Assembly (NCBI GenBank): GCA_009602735.1
Contig: WELA01000937.1
Coordinates: forward strand, 179,323 to 243,322
DNA length: 64,000 nucleotides
Origin: Mesotaenium endlicherianum
Lineage: Eukaryota; Streptophyta; Zygnematophyceae; Zygnematales; Mesotaeniaceae
Direction: 5' to 3'
In this document: piece after piece, positions 1 through 12,317 of the stretch
Layout: each line of letters begins with the position of its first letter
Position numbering within the stretch: position 1 is the stretch's first letter
Notes under the pieces: generated by a model
The model's input: the letters and a program-made list of their open reading frames with translations, nothing else
What the model was told of the DNA's origin: nothing
Database searches by the model: none
Position numbers and translations under genes: made by a program

Positions 1-41
<41 letters not shown>
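1..41. repeat. (CA)n microsatellite
   Basis: The window opens inside a perfect CA dinucleotide run that decays into CG/CA mixtures by about position 50. Confidence 0.95.
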
Positions 42-45
<4 letters not shown>

Positions 46-1046
46 GCATACCCGCAGAGACGCAAAATCGCACTTGCAAATTTGCAGGCACATGTACGTT
101 CGGACATACACTCCCAGCACGTGATGCTTCTGTGCGCGTAAGTATGCGCATGCATGAGCGGGCATGTGCGCACCCACGTGCATCCTTCAGGGAGCGTCAG
201 AATGAAGCGACGCTCCCTGAGTGGCCTGCATGCGTCGTCAAGTGCACCCGCACACGCACCTGCAGCCAAGGCCACGGTCTGATGCCCCACAGCTCGGTCC
301 GGATTGACTTCTTTTATAGGAGCTCTCCAGTACTTCGGTACATTCTTCCTCCTTTGTTCGCTTCGGAGGGAGGGAGAGGGGAGGATGCGGTGGGGTGGGG
401 TTAGGGGGGGAGGGGGGTCGGGGTCTTTCTCTTTCCATGCAAGCTAGCAGCGATCAATCTGTCGCCTCCTCTGTCCCCACCGGTCCTCTCCTCTCACAGG
501 CAACTCCTTGCTGGCGTGAGCAATGTCCAGGCTCACTCTCTGTATGTGTGTTCATCAGCGCGTGAGAGTATGTCTGCATTCCTATAGAGGGGGGAGGGGA
601 GGAAGGTGGGCAATGGAAGGAAGGAGGAAGAGGGGGAGGAGGGAGGGGGCAGGGGGCAGAGCGAAGGAAAAAACTATCCTCACAAAGTCAGCATCCTCCC
701 CCCCCCCCTCAACACTCCTGCCGGCAGAAAAACCCAGGGTGAAGATCTATGGATGAAGAGGTATATGCGACGTTGGGCACTCACAAGCCCAAAGAACAGA
801 GTTAAGATCGGAGACTAGATAAAGGTACAGCATGGGCACAGCATCTTCAAACATGTGGCAGGCAAAGAGTCCCGGAGTGCCATAAATGGAGAAGGGGCGA
901 GGGCAAGAAGGTAAGGGTCACTCCCCTAACGGGCCACCCTAGCACTTTAAGCCCTACTGCTAGCCTACGCCACCTAGGCTCCTAGGCTTCTGAACCCTAG
1001 GTTGCATAGATAGGCTATGACAGCCGACTGATCAGGGCCCAACAAC
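42..1046. other. no gene recognised; GC-rich, purine-rich stretch
   Basis: Short open frames here are biased by G-rich runs (about 365-420 and 590-665) and C runs and resemble no family I know. I see no splice-consistent exon or RNA gene. Confidence 0.5.
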
Positions 1047-2024
1047 CTAGGGTACAAGAACCCAAAGCTGCTCAAAGACCCTGCTGACAGGGCCTGCTGA
1101 GGAGGCCTGCTGACGTGGACAAGGGACTGAAGCCCTGCAATAAGACATGCATGCGAGCAGCGGAGTCGACTGATGACTTGCGCGTGGCTGATGGAGGAGA
1201 GCAGGAGCAGGAGCAGGAGCAGAGACAGGGGCGGGAGCAGGAGCAGGAGCAGGGGCAGGAGCAGGTGCAGGAGCAGAGGCAGGAGCGTACAGGAAGGAGT
1301 CAGACGCCCCTTGATCTGTATCATCTTGCGGCACGAGCTGCGCCACGCTGCCAGGCTGCGGAGCGGCAGCCCCAGCAAGCTCAACATTATGAAGCATCCT
1401 CCTGAACTCGTCCCCCACTGCAGGGAGAGGACCAGTGTAAAATCCCCCCGACATGTACGACCTCTGGGGTTGATGCGGGGCACCATTACCCGGGGCGCGG
1501 CCGCCAGCCTTGCTGCTGCCCTTCCTACTCGACCTATCATGAGGCCCTATCTCAACGTGTTCGGCCCGGAGAAACCCAGAGTTGCCAACTCTGAAGTCCT
1601 TCTTCAGGACAGACGTTGTGATGGTACATCTCTCCTTGTCTATCCTACCGTTGATGCCCTCTGCAGAGACCTTCACCACCGCCTGATCCGTGACATCAAA
1701 GGGAGATCTGTAGGTCAGCACGGGACCATGAATGGACGGCGTGGCAAAGCATCGCGACACCATCTCAGCCGCTGCCCAAACCCTACCCCGCGCAAGGCTG
1801 TCACGAGTGTCGCTGGCGGACGGAGGGGCAGAACCTGTGTTAAACTGAGGGAAACTAAATTTGTTAGATATACTGTGCGGACAAGGAGCTTGTGGACCCT
1901 GCTTCCGTGCTAAAATTCGAGCGGACCTGGCTTGGTTTGATTGTTTTAGGAGAGCCTGCAAGGGAGGCATGATGAGAGGAGCATGGATGACAGCATAGAT
2001 GACGACGAGAAGATGAGGGCACAA
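1047..2024 (-). CDS. uncharacterised 325-codon reading frame with Ala-Pro repeat
   Basis: A single uninterrupted frame of 325 residues. I do not recognise a family. The N-terminal half has mixed composition. Around residues 120-175 there is a charged segment containing VVKVSAEGINGRIDKE. Around residues 245-275 there is a run of Ala-Pro dipeptides, encoded on the plus strand by GGAGCA repeats near 1193-1290, and the tail is Cys/Ser-rich. No signal peptide or membrane segment is convincing. The opposite strand is also open for 246 codons, so the length may partly reflect the GC-rich repeat. It could be a host gene, one exon of one, or a transposon relic. Confidence 0.3.
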   Translation of the reverse strand: MCPHLLVVIYAVIHAPLIMPPLQALLKQSNQARSARILARKQGPQAPCPHSISNKFSFPQFNTGSAPPSASDTRDSLARGRVWAAAEMVSRCFATPSIHGPVLTYRSPFDVTDQAVVKVSAEGINGRIDKERCTITTSVLKKDFRVGNSGFLRAEHVEIGPHDRSSRKGSSKAGGRAPGNGAPHQPQRSYMSGGFYTGPLPAVGDEFRRMLHNVELAGAAAPQPGSVAQLVPQDDTDQGASDSFLYAPASAPAPAPAPAPAPAPAPVSAPAPAPALLHQPRASHQSTPLLACMSYCRASVPCPRQQASSAGPVSRVFEQLWVLVP

Positions 2025-3107
2025 TATTGCGCCCTTGTATGATTTGTCATCCTATTGTAGAGAGCCTACTCATGGCACGAATGAACCAAAATTCTGATGG
2101 CTTGAATCACTATCAATAGATGGCCTGGTCAGTAAACGAAGTAATGATCAATACCCAACGCAACTTTAAGAGGTGCACCTCAAATCACCGAAACTGATGC
2201 CCCGCAACAAGAGTAGCCTGAGGAATGAAGAAGAATCACGGAGGGGACTCGTGTTATATGCACACGTAACAAGCTGGTAAACTTGCGGGACTGATGGCAA
2301 TGGTAGGGAAAACTTCTAGCTCTCGGCACTTTTTCCCAGCTGCTTGGAAATTTGCGAATTTTAAGAAACAAGCCGGTAAATGCAGGCTGATGCAGGCATT
2401 CGTGGGCGTTCGCAATGCAATGAAACGACAGACGAGCTCAGGTGGAGCGCAGGCATGGCGCAGGTATCTACTTGTGCTGATTTGCGCCGTTGTCTGATAT
2501 TTGTCTTAGTAACCAATGATCTGGACCGTTCTTTTCCTTACTGAAGTGGAGATTCTTGGCAGATTCTCGAAGCATTTTGCGAGGGGGCTGCTTTCAGCTG
2601 CTTTCTAACATTGCTCGTGTACGTCGTTCTAACGTTGCGGTCATAATGCTGTCCGATCGGGTTTTTGTAAGAGCGTTGAAAGTGGAACGCAGCGACGTCG
2701 CACGTGAACTTTTGTCACAACCACGACTTCATTCTCAAATGGAACTCACACATCGGATTTTTCAGACGGATGCAGACCTTCTCTGACGGGATGCACATTG
2801 TATGTAGCAATCACGTCAGAGAGGAATTAGCGGGCAGGCACGGACGCATCGTGACAAGCAAGGGACGGACCGTAACATCTGTGACTGTCCGTGTATGATG
2901 CATTTGCGTTCTTTACGCTCCACGTGCCCCTCGAAGCACTTACTGGCTTCGACACGATCCGCAAGCTAGAGGACATTCCATGTCTCTCGTAGTTCATTAA
3001 CTTTTACTGCAGTATAATATTAGTCTTAGTACTCTGCTCCCTAAAGTGAGCTCCTCGAGAGGTCGGTCAATATAGGCCGGAGAAGAGCTACGAAACTTTA
3101 GTGCAAG
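2025..3107. other. intergenic, probable upstream region of the FAP2-like gene
   Basis: No coding segment is recognised. A TATA-like AT-rich word (TATAATATTA, about 3012-3021) lies roughly 90 bases before the proposed FAP2-like start at 3108 and could be part of its promoter. This is position and composition only. Confidence 0.3.
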
Positions 3108-6100
3108 ATGGACGCCTTTGCTGCCTGGCTACATCTTCCAAATTTGGTGGGAATTGCAGCCCAGGGTGCCAATGCAGCGAAGAACTTGCTAGATAGGCAA
3201 CCCAGCGGAGGACATAAATTATCGTCAACCGGATTCGGCTCTAGTCATGGTACGTCAATTTTGGGACTGACGGAGCATTGTTGGGAAATTGCACCTGTGT
3301 GCCCCGGCTACCTATTTCTGGAAGCATGGCGTAATGTAACAATAAGGACTGCCGCAAAGACGAGCTAACCTCTTTTCGGCTTCTGAATCACCTCCACGCA
3401 CCTTGTCCTGGTGATAAATTTGTTTGGGGAGCACCACATTGGCCTTGGTCTTGGGTGTCCGTTCCTCCTCTGTGATGATTAATTTGGCTACTCAATTGCC
3501 ACTCTCCATATTATAAGCATATGTACACGAACTGGCATTGCACTGTGACTGCGTTCTTATTCCCTGTCCATGCAAGATCCTTGATCTCGTACTTTCGGCT
3601 TCTTCCTGCCGCTTTCTTCAACAATGTTTTCGATATAAAATTGCGAGTCTAAAGTCAAAGTCCTGGAGCGAGGCCGGGATACGGGCAATATGCCTTTCTC
3701 TCCTCCCTCCCTCACCCTGCTCCACCCACACTTCCTTTATTTCCTGTGAGCATGTGACATACATGACCATGAAACATTGGCATGACCTCAACTTGCATTA
3801 TATCACGTGCGTCTGTGGGTAGATAAGCTCGTCTTGCCCGCATAATCCGGGCAGCAGAATCTTCAGCTTCGATCCAGACAGCAACCCTTGCAATTTGGAT
3901 CCTCATGCTGAATCCTCCCCGCGAATGTCAGTGACATGCTCGTGGGGCGTGCACGCATGCAGGCTTGGCTTGATTGATGCATATAGACAGGCCACGTGTC
4001 AAACAGGGTGCCCATGCCACGATCGAGATGCTTCTTCTCTCCCTCACATGCATCCTCTCCTCTCCGTTACCTGGTCATTTCGTCAACCGCCTGCTTTCGC
4101 ACTAGATGCTTGGCCTGCAGCAAGAGGCACTGCAGAAGCTGCAGCAGTCGCAGTAGCAGCAGCAGTAGCAGCCATTGCACTTGCAGCAGTCAGATGAGCA
4201 GCTGCAGCGGTCGGATCAGCAGCGGCAGCAGTAGGTGCTCGAGACAAAATGCGTATGCCCATCTCCTTCTCCTTCCTCTCCATCCTCTCCTTTCTCTCCC
4301 GCTTTTGTAGCAGCCTTTACAGCAGCAAGAGCAGGAGCAGGAGCAGGAGCAGAGGCAGGGAGCGGGTGCAGGGGGGGAGCTAACCTGAATAGAACTTCCA
4401 TACCCACACCCCCTGCCCTTTCCTCTTCCTCCCTCCCCTTCTCCTCCACAATCTCCGTTGGCAGCCTCGTCAATCCCTCTGTGTCTGGTCTGCTTCTGGA
4501 GCAGCAGCAGCAGCATCCTTACATGAGCAACAGCAGCAGCACTAGAATCAGCAGCATTAGCATCAGCAGCAGCAGCCACAGCGGCATCAGCAGCAGCAGC
4601 AACCACAGCAGCAGCAACCGCACGAGCTGACAGCATACGCCACCTCCTCTCCCTCGCCCTCTCCCTCGTCGATGCCCAGCCGGTCTCAAATGTCACTCCC
4701 AATGCATCATCCTGTGTGAACGTGCGTCTCGCTCTGGTCTGTTGCTGTGGCAGCCGCGGCGCTGGCCGCTGGAGCAGGAGCAGCAGCAGGAGCGACGCTG
4801 CTGGCTGCTAAGGCAATGAAACACCGGGAGGCCATCGGGGCCGCCCTCTCCGCCCTCCTTACCGACGTGCAGGTATGGGACAGGAGGCGTGGCTGAAAGA
4901 TGGCCACGCGTGCTCGCGCTGCTTGAAAGTTGTGAAATTTGCTGTTGGTGCGTCCCGTCGTGTGACTTTGTTGACCAATTTATCTCAACAGACTTACCAA
5001 TGCAGCGCATGCAGTCTTGAGAACCCTTCCTGACCCACTTATGAAGTGTTGCTCGACTGCCCCACCCTCCTGCTCCCACTACTTTTCTTCCTTAAGCTAC
5101 GTATGCCATCCACCATCTTCACTCCTTGGGCTTCGGGTGGGTCTCTGATAGTTTGTCCATTCGGCCGTAACTTACATTTGTATTGTTTTCCCCCTCCTCA
5201 ACGTCTTGCAGGGCAACACCTGGCGAGAGGTCCAGGGCCACGCCCTGCCGTTTGCAGCAATCTCGTTCGTCGGGTTCGACACGGTGGTCGCGCAGCCGCC
5301 CACCATGACAGCGTTCACCCGTGAGCCAATCACGGGGCTCGAATTTCCGACGGAGATCGACGGGAAGGCGCTGTCGGGCCTCGGCATCCGCAACAAAGTT
5401 TTGTTCGGGCTGAAAAACATCCGCGTATATGCGTATGGTAAGAGCCCCTACTTTACACACCAAAGAGAAAATATACAAACGCGAACACGCACACGTGTGC
5501 GCACATGCACACGCACATACACGCACGCGCGCGCGCGCGCGCGCACACACAGACACAAAATTTGAATGAGAACGGCGCAGGCAGATAGCTGGGAAAAGAA
5601 GAAGAGGGAAAGAAGAAGCCAAGGGAGGAAGCTGGATGAGGGGGAGAGGGCGGTTGTCTCGCAGCTGGGCTCTCGAGCTTGTCATTGTGTCACTGAACCG
5701 TGTCACTGAACTGAACTGCGTTCGTCGTTGTGTCACTAAAGTGAATTGCGTTCGTCACTGTGTCACTGAACTTCCGGGACTGTCGCTGAACTGTGTCATT
5801 ACCTTGTGTTTGTCACTGTGTCATTTAACTTCTGATACGGGACCCCTGTGCGTTTCTCTTCATGCGCCCGAGCTTTAACATTATTTTGGGCCTGCTTCCT
5901 GGCGAGGCATCTCTTTCTTTCTTGTTTTTTGGTCTGAGCTGCTACCCTTCCTTTGTTCTCTTCTCATTTCTGGGTTGCCTTCCTCGATGAAACAAGGGTT
6001 GGTGCTTCTTCTCACACGAGAATGTCAATATTTATTGTCTTACAGACTGCAAAATTTTCTGCAGGCGTGTACGCCAACGCGCCGAACCTGCACGCCAAGT

Positions 6101-8794
6101 TGGCGCCCAAGTACGCCAACATTCCACCTGGCGCGCTGGCGGAGAACAAGTTCTTCTACGACGATGTCATTGGCGAGGACACTGAGCTGGCGGTCCGCCT
6201 CGTCATCTACTACAAGTGAGCTGCGCATTGAACACTTGGCGGAACACTTCACATTGCATGAAATACTCAATGACCGCTGCTGCTGCTGCTGCTGTCCTTG
6301 TTGTTGCTGTCATGGTTGTTGTTTTGCAAAGTAAAAAACCATCAACCTGTGTGCTGACTAGACAGGCATCAGCAACAAAGAAAGGTTCACATAGAGTCTG
6401 TGCGCCGATCGGTAGTCCGTGTCCCCGTGTGCAGATTTTTTGTGTGCAAAATTCTCCCGGCAGATTGGTGCACAAACATTATGGGCAAGCGACCTTCCAC
6501 CCACTAAACTTGACACTCTGAACCCTAACCTCTTCCACCCACTAACCCGCTAACCTAGGACTCGCGACCACTGCCAACCCCCTCCCTCTGACGCCATTCC
6601 GACATCATCTTTTCCGCACAACAGAAGCGCACCTTCCGTACCGCCATCGCCACCGGTCCCCCACCCCCCACCACCGGCGCATTTGCATGCACACCTTCCG
6701 TGCTGACGTGTCAAGACGATGACATGTCACAATGCCGATGTGTCATTATGCTGACGTTGCGGTGCTCCGGCAGGGGCCTGAAGATCGGGCAAGTGCGGAG
6801 CGCCTTCGAGGACTCCATCGGGCAGAAGCTGAAGCACTTTGCCAAGGGCGAGCCCAATGAGGCTCTGCTCCACAGGTCTGCTCCGGCAGCCAGCCATCCT
6901 TCCCTCCTCCTTACCCCGAACCCTCCCACCAATTGGAACCTGCCAGCAGGGCAAACTCCAGTACTCCTCTTTCTGCAGGTCGGCCGGCATCCGCCAGCAG
7001 CCAGCCACTCTCTATTTGAGACTGGAAACGCACGTGCATGTTGGGTCTTGTTTTTTTTTTCCTCCAAACACCCAAATGTCTCCCAACTGCGGACCTCAAC
7101 CCGAGTTTCTCTCTGTTAAACCCCAGATGGCAATTTGCCTCTTGCTAGACCCGAGTCTTCCTGCGTGACGTTCAAACTATCACCTTCAAAGAAGCTCCGT
7201 GCGCGCGTGCGTGCTTGCGTTTGCGCGTGCGTGCGTGCATTCGTGCATGCGTGCGTATGTGCATGCGTGCTTGCTCGCAGGCGTTCATGCATGTGCTTTA
7301 GGGTCCAAAACTTCTTGCACCCCCACCCCCCACCAGATCCCCGGCTCCAGAACCCTGGGTTCCAAAACCCCGCCATTCAAAACCGTAACTGCCCAGATCT
7401 TGAAGCCTGGAGCCCGCCCGCAGCCAATGTGAGGCGTTGCGCGCGCGCTCTCCCTACCGTGACAGCACCACTACCAAAATAAATAACAGCGAATTCCGAT
7501 CTCCACGAGCTGCTCGCGTGCGGTGGCGGCAGACGCTGCGCGCCACCTGTCACGAAGCCGAGCCTGCTTGGCCCCTGCAGTTTGTTTCGTATCGCCTCAC
7601 GCCTCACGAGGTGAAGAGAAGAATGGGCAGACAACAAAAAGAAGACTCGGCCCGCCTGTTTTTTCTTGCCCGTCTCAGAACTCACATAGTGTCCATTCGG
7701 AAGAGCCCAAGGCGAGGCGTGCTCGCAGAGGCGTGTTCGCGTTGTAGACGTTAGCCGACGAGATTGCTTGCTGCTGCTTTTTAATTCCTTCCCAGCCCTG
7801 CCGTGCATACTGCAAACTTGAACTTGTGCCGGAGAACTCCTATCCTTTTGCTGGGCTCCCTTACCCCTATGGCAGCAAACGCGCAAGCGCGCGCACTCAT
7901 GAACGTGCACGTCCACGTTTAGCCCTTACTGGAGCCCTTGCCTTAGCCCCAGCACTAGCCTTACCCCTAGCCCCAGCCCTAGCCCTAACCTACTAGCCTT
8001 GGTTACTGCTAGCGGCTCAGTGTGATGTCTGCAATGGCTGGGAGGAAGGAAAGGATGGAGGGTTGAGCGCTAAGAGCTGCTGGGTTGGCAGCACGCTCAC
8101 ACCACGCTGCAGCAGAGCAGCATGCGGCCCTCATGCCTTCGGTTCTCTCGGCGCACTGTGCTCGTGCGTGCTCCTGTGCTCGCGTGTGCGCTCGTGTGCA
8201 CTGTGTGAGCGCTTGTGCATGCACACGTGCTTGCGAGTGCTCCTGCGCGCGCATGTGCTGCCAAGTTGCGGGGTGCTCGTATACGTGCTCGTGTCTACTC
8301 GTGTGTTCATGCGCTTGCGTGCTTGTGCTCTTGTATGTTCATGTGCTTGTGCGCTTGTGTGTGCCCGTGGCGAGCGGGGGTGGGCAGTTTCACAAAGCAG
8401 TTTAAGGACGAGCTGAAGCTGCAGAGGGGCACTGTGATTGACATCACGCGCAAGCCAGGCTTCGTTCTGCACACAGACAGTGCGCTCCCGCCGCCCCCCC
8501 ACACGACCTCGCTCCCGCTACCCCGCCGCCCGCTGCCCACTGCCCACCATTTGCTCCTCGGGCTCTAGTGGCGATTCTGGGTCTTGACCTGTTTTGCATG
8601 TCTTCGGCCATATCTTGCGCACGAGCGCATGGTTGTGTGTGTGTGTGTATGTGTGTGTGTGTGCGTGTGTGTGTGTGTGTCTTTTGTGACTTGGTGGTTT
8701 GTCTGGCTCTTATGCATGGGCGCTTATGCGTACGCGCGCGCGTGTGTGTGTGTGTGTGTGCATGTACGTGTGTGTGAAGAGCTAGAGATAGTGG

Positions 8795-8832
<38 letters not shown>

Positions 8833-9718
8833 CTGTGGTTCTGTCTCTTCCTGCATGCCTCCATGTGAGTGTGGGTGCTTGTATGTGCGCGCGGGTATAT
8901 ATGCATAGCTGTCTCATCTCAGCTGAAACATGGCTGCGGTCTGGCGCTAGCCTTCCCTCTCATCTGTCACCCTCTCCGACTGCATCAACAAACTCGTCTC
9001 AGCTAAGAATGTTGTTGTTCTTCAAATCAAGATGCTTACTTTCTGATCCAGGTGGCCCTTAAATGCATGCATATATATGCGTGCGCGCGTGTGTGAGTGT
9101 GTGTATACGTGCGCGCGCGCGCGCGCGTGTGTGTGTGTATGTGTGCATAAGTGTGTGCATGAGTGTGAAAGTAGACATGCATGTGTGCATGCTAGGAATT
9201 GTTTGCAGTCATTTGCATCGCTGGTAGCAAGCATGTGTCCCTTACTCCTTCCTCCATGTAGGCCTTCCTCTCTCTTTGTCTGCCCATTCCCATGGAGGTG
9301 CAGAGTCCGGACAATTGAGTCTGAGGATGCCTTGTCTGACTCTTGTTCACTTTCCTTCAATGTGAGTGATCCGTACTTGAAAAGCACACATCATATGTTT
9401 GTCCGTGACTTTGCATCATGCAACCGTGAAACAGCTCCCTTCTCCTCATTCAAACTCTTTCACAAGTCGGCTTCTGCGGTCGGTCATTCTTCATGCTCTC
9501 TACTTGCCCCCTAAATGCGTGCGTGCGCATGTGCGTGAGTGTGCTTGCGTGTGCGGGGTGCAGTTGACGGCAAGCACGTGGGGAGCGTCAAGAGTGCCCT
9601 TCTGTGCCAGGCTTTCTTTGACCTCTACATTGGCCAAGATGCATTCGACAAGCATGCGAGAGAGGCGGCCGGCAACACTTTTGCAAAAGTTGTCACCCAC
9701 TTGTCGCCTCAGGAGTAG
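3108..9718 (+). CDS. FAP2: FAP2-like chalcone-isomerase-fold fatty-acid-binding protein, seven exons
   Basis: Exons by splice sites and phase: 3108-3249, 4754-4872, 5212-5437, 6065-6215, 6774-6875, 8388-8479 and 9564-9718. They join in frame to 328 residues ending in TAG. The conserved core starts in exon 3 with EPITGLEFPTEIDGKALSG, continues with GLKNIRVYAYG and GVYANAPNL across the exon 3/4 junction, and ends in exon 7 with HVGSVKSALLCQAFFDLYIG and AFDKHARE. These match plant FAP2-type proteins, which bind fatty acids in the plastid stroma and are non-catalytic relatives of chalcone isomerase. Exon 2 is Ala/Gly-rich, then KAMKHREAIGAALSALLTDVQ-like. All introns are GT-AG. Exon 1 is the weakest: its phase fits exon 2 but its sequence is not family-diagnostic, so the start may differ. 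Introns are 0.34-1.5 kb and rich in microsatellites. Confidence 0.85.
4097..4640. repeat. CAG/GCA trinucleotide-rich tract in FAP2-like intron 1
   Basis: Two clusters of imperfect CAG/GCA/AGC triplets (about 4110-4240 and 4494-4625) surround a GGAGCA run (about 4325-4360). Frames through it read as poly-Ala, poly-Ser or poly-Gln on either strand, so they are not called as genes. Confidence 0.7.
5488..5552. repeat. CA/CG alternating microsatellite in FAP2-like intron 3
   Basis: Runs of ACGCACAC and GCGCGCGC lie just downstream of the exon 3 donor. This is alternating purine-pyrimidine sequence with Z-DNA-forming character. Confidence 0.8.
8160..8365. repeat. degenerate GTGCTCGTG/GCGTGCTTG repeat
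   Basis: Imperfect GTGC-rich words run up to the acceptor of FAP2-like exon 6. Cys/Arg/Val-rich open frames on both strands are by-products. Confidence 0.6.
8634..8832. repeat. (GT)n microsatellite cluster in FAP2-like intron 6
   Basis: Three GT runs near 8634-8680, 8742-8775 and 8798-8830 are separated by short unique sequence. A related GT/GC cluster lies at about 9078-9150 in the same intron. Confidence 0.9.
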
Positions 9719-10463
9719 AATAGGCGTGCAGATTATAGCCATGAGTCTTACAGGCTCATGGCGTAGGGGAAAATATGATGAGCTTTTTTGAGCTAGGTCA
9801 TCATAGATGCTTGTTCTTGTTCCTTCCTTAGTTTAGTGTTGATATCAAAATGAATTTTTCTCTTAGCTCAGTGGAACACCTACTTAGCATCGACAAGACT
9901 AAGAATTAATATCAACAAACAATGCTCATGCAAGTAGTCCGTAGGTTTTTTTAAAGATTGAGGGTTGAGGAACAAGATAGTGTTGATTACATTTCTCAAG
10001 TTGTGGACCATTCACGGGTTAGAAGCAAGAAATAAAGAAGTGCAAGTTGAACCATTTATTACCAATACTATTCTTCATTGATCTTTAACACCGAGAGAAG
10101 TATTTGATATAAGTGGCCTTTAGATCTAAAGTTAGGCTATGTTTGATCACTAAATTAGTTTCAATATCGTTCTCATTCGGTTTTGTCTTCATAAGGTTAG
10201 CAACCTTCATGTCGGAGTATCCGTTTCATTTTCTCACTTAATTGTAAAGCTTGCATTGGTTGTCAAATGTATAAGTATGAGAAATACACCAATCTTAATT
10301 CAGCTACAAAAAAGTAATATGCACTCCATACGAACTCAAGGAAAATTGATGTTTATTAATCTTATTGATGTCCACATTATTCATATGGGTACTGTAGCCT
10401 CTCCAGTTTTTGAGACACCAAACTGAAAAATGTGCTTGCTGTCCCTTTCTTTAAAAGGGCCAC
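9719..10463. other. AT-rich intergenic sequence, nothing recognised
   Basis: Composition changes sharply to AT-rich downstream of the FAP2-like stop. No protein family, RNA gene or repeat structure is recognised; it may be decayed transposon or organelle-derived DNA. Confidence 0.4.
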
Positions 10464-10850
10464 TTTAGGGGCACGCAAAGTTAGGAGTTTGTAGAAATGC
10501 AAAGTTGCCGATTCTTTGGGCGCGCAAAGTCACCTTCAAATGGGGGCACGCAAAATTGCCATCAATTTGGGGCACACAAAATTGCCATCAATTTGGGGCA
10601 CGCAAAATTGCCTTCAAGTTGGGGCACGCAAAACTGACTTCAGATGCGGGCACGCAAACTTGACTTCAACTGGGGGCACGAAAAAGTTACTTTTGAGGGG
10701 CTCGCACAATCTATTTCAAGACGGGGCACGCAAAATAAACTGTAAGTTGGGGCACGCTTGTTTATTATATATGCATGCGGCACGCAGAAATATGTGTGAT
10801 CATGGGGGAACGAAAAATTACTCTTTCCGGGGCACAGCAAAAGTTCTATT
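10464..10850. repeat. minisatellite, unit about 30 bp (GGGGCACGCAAA core)
   Basis: About a dozen imperfect units share the core GGGGCACGCAAA followed by 12-20 variable bases (often ATTGCC-TCAA-TT). The better conserved units are at 10530-10680. An open frame on each strand passes through it only because the unit lacks stops. Confidence 0.85.
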
Positions 10851-11091
10851 AACGTAGCAGCCTTCGGCGCGGGCGTATTTGGCGTATTTCAAAATAGTGT
10901 TGACTACAGTTGACTTAGAGCGAAACTGCGACACTGCAGATCAGTGCAGGTTGATCCATGGGGTGCTAACTGTCACAACGTGTCCCAAAATATTGATTGT
11001 TTTTGCAAACTTTGCAAGTGCGTCCGCCGAAATACTTGCCTCATTGATTTCGAGCGCAGCGTTAAATCCCGCCGCATTGCGGTATACGCAG
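10851..11091. other. left flank of the methyltransferase retrotransposon, no gene seen
   Basis: Unique-looking sequence. A 15-base word (GTTAGCACCCCATGG, minus strand near 10957-10971) recurs on the plus strand near 30539-30553 beyond the right end of the element. Confidence 0.4.
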
Positions 11092-12317
11092 TGTCGCGAC
11101 TATTATCCGTTTGACGTTGTCGCACGCGCAGCGCAAGCTACGGCCACCTAGTGCTGAAAGTCAACGTTGACTCACCGACCACTTGACTGATTACATCACA
11201 GTCAGCGGTTATGGCGGCGTCAAGACCACTGGCAAGGGGTCAATGTCAGTGTGCCCCACACCCAAGGATGGGGGAGGTTTTGACAAGACAGCCGCGAGGC
11301 TAGGAGCTGGGGATCAGCAATGAGCCGCCCAGCAAGTACCAGGTCAGGTACTGTGTGACTGGCAGATTAAGCCAGGTCATGGCTGCAATGCCAAGATAGG
11401 TTACGGCCGCCCGGTTGGGAAAACTTGAGCAAGTGGCATTTGCTTGCACGCCGCTCAGGAATTCTTAGCCATGAGCCAATTAGGCGTGACTGCCAGCTGA
11501 GAAGCTAAGCAGCCACGCGCGACAGTCACAAGGTGTGCATGCATGCTGAGTGACTACAAGTTTGAGTTGAGCATGGCTAGGCGGAGGCGACATGCAGCTA
11601 AGTTGTGTGACTAAGCACGGCATTCTCGAAAGATGACGCTGTGTGGTGCCTGCGAAAGGCACGAATCTTGCCTGAGACATGTCATTCACTCTCACGCACC
11701 TTTGCCAAGAAGCAGAAGGAAAGAGAAGAAGGGCGCGAAGAGGAAGAAGGAGTTCCCAAGGCCATTGGAGGGCCAAAGCCCCACGCTTCTGACGACGCTG
11801 AAGATTCTTCTGTGTATCATAGATAAGTTAGGATTGTAGGAGTTCCCAAGAGGGAATCTCACGGTTGAAGAAGGAGAACTGCAGAATAGAATCTGCTAGG
11901 AGATTCGCACAGAGCCGGCCGAACGCCACGAGTGTGTGTGTGAAGCAGCCTTAAAATGGTGAGTTGTGTGTTGAATTCCAAGTTCTCAGAAGTCGCATTC
12001 GCATCTCGAAGAGAGAGAGTAGTATTGACAGATAAAGCTCTCAGTGAAGAACTGAGTGAGCCCAGCCTGGCAGTGAAGAGCTGTTAAGGCGCGGTGTTAA
12101 GTGAAGAGCTTGACCCAGGCCAACATAGACGTAGTTTCAGAGTTTTGTAAGCTGACTTGTGAAAGTTAAGCGAAAGCCTGAAGGGCGATTTTCTCTGAAT
12201 CTGACGTTGCATGTCAAGCTGTTTAGAGTGTGATTTCTGCAAACTACAATTTGCTCACCTGTGAACCCAAGAACCTTAAGGCATAAAGCCCATGTGGAAG
12301 TAAGAGACTTCCGTCCT
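11092..12317 (+). repeat. terminal direct repeat A1 of the methyltransferase element
   Basis: About 1.23 kb almost identical to 28723-29949. Homology stops sharply at CTTCCGTCCT on both sides. Unlike the right side, this copy has no B segment before it. Confidence 0.9.

Noticed and set aside
7915-8000. Telomere-like CCCTAGCCC/CCCTAAC words
   Set aside because: Irregular, short and internal. Not a CCCTAAA array.
8009-9062. Cys/Val-rich and His/Thr-rich frames
   Set aside because: GT/CA microsatellite translations within FAP2-like introns.
10464-10850. Minisatellite considered as a CRISPR-like array
   Set aside because: Spacers are similar to each other and the genome is eukaryotic. It is an ordinary tandem repeat.
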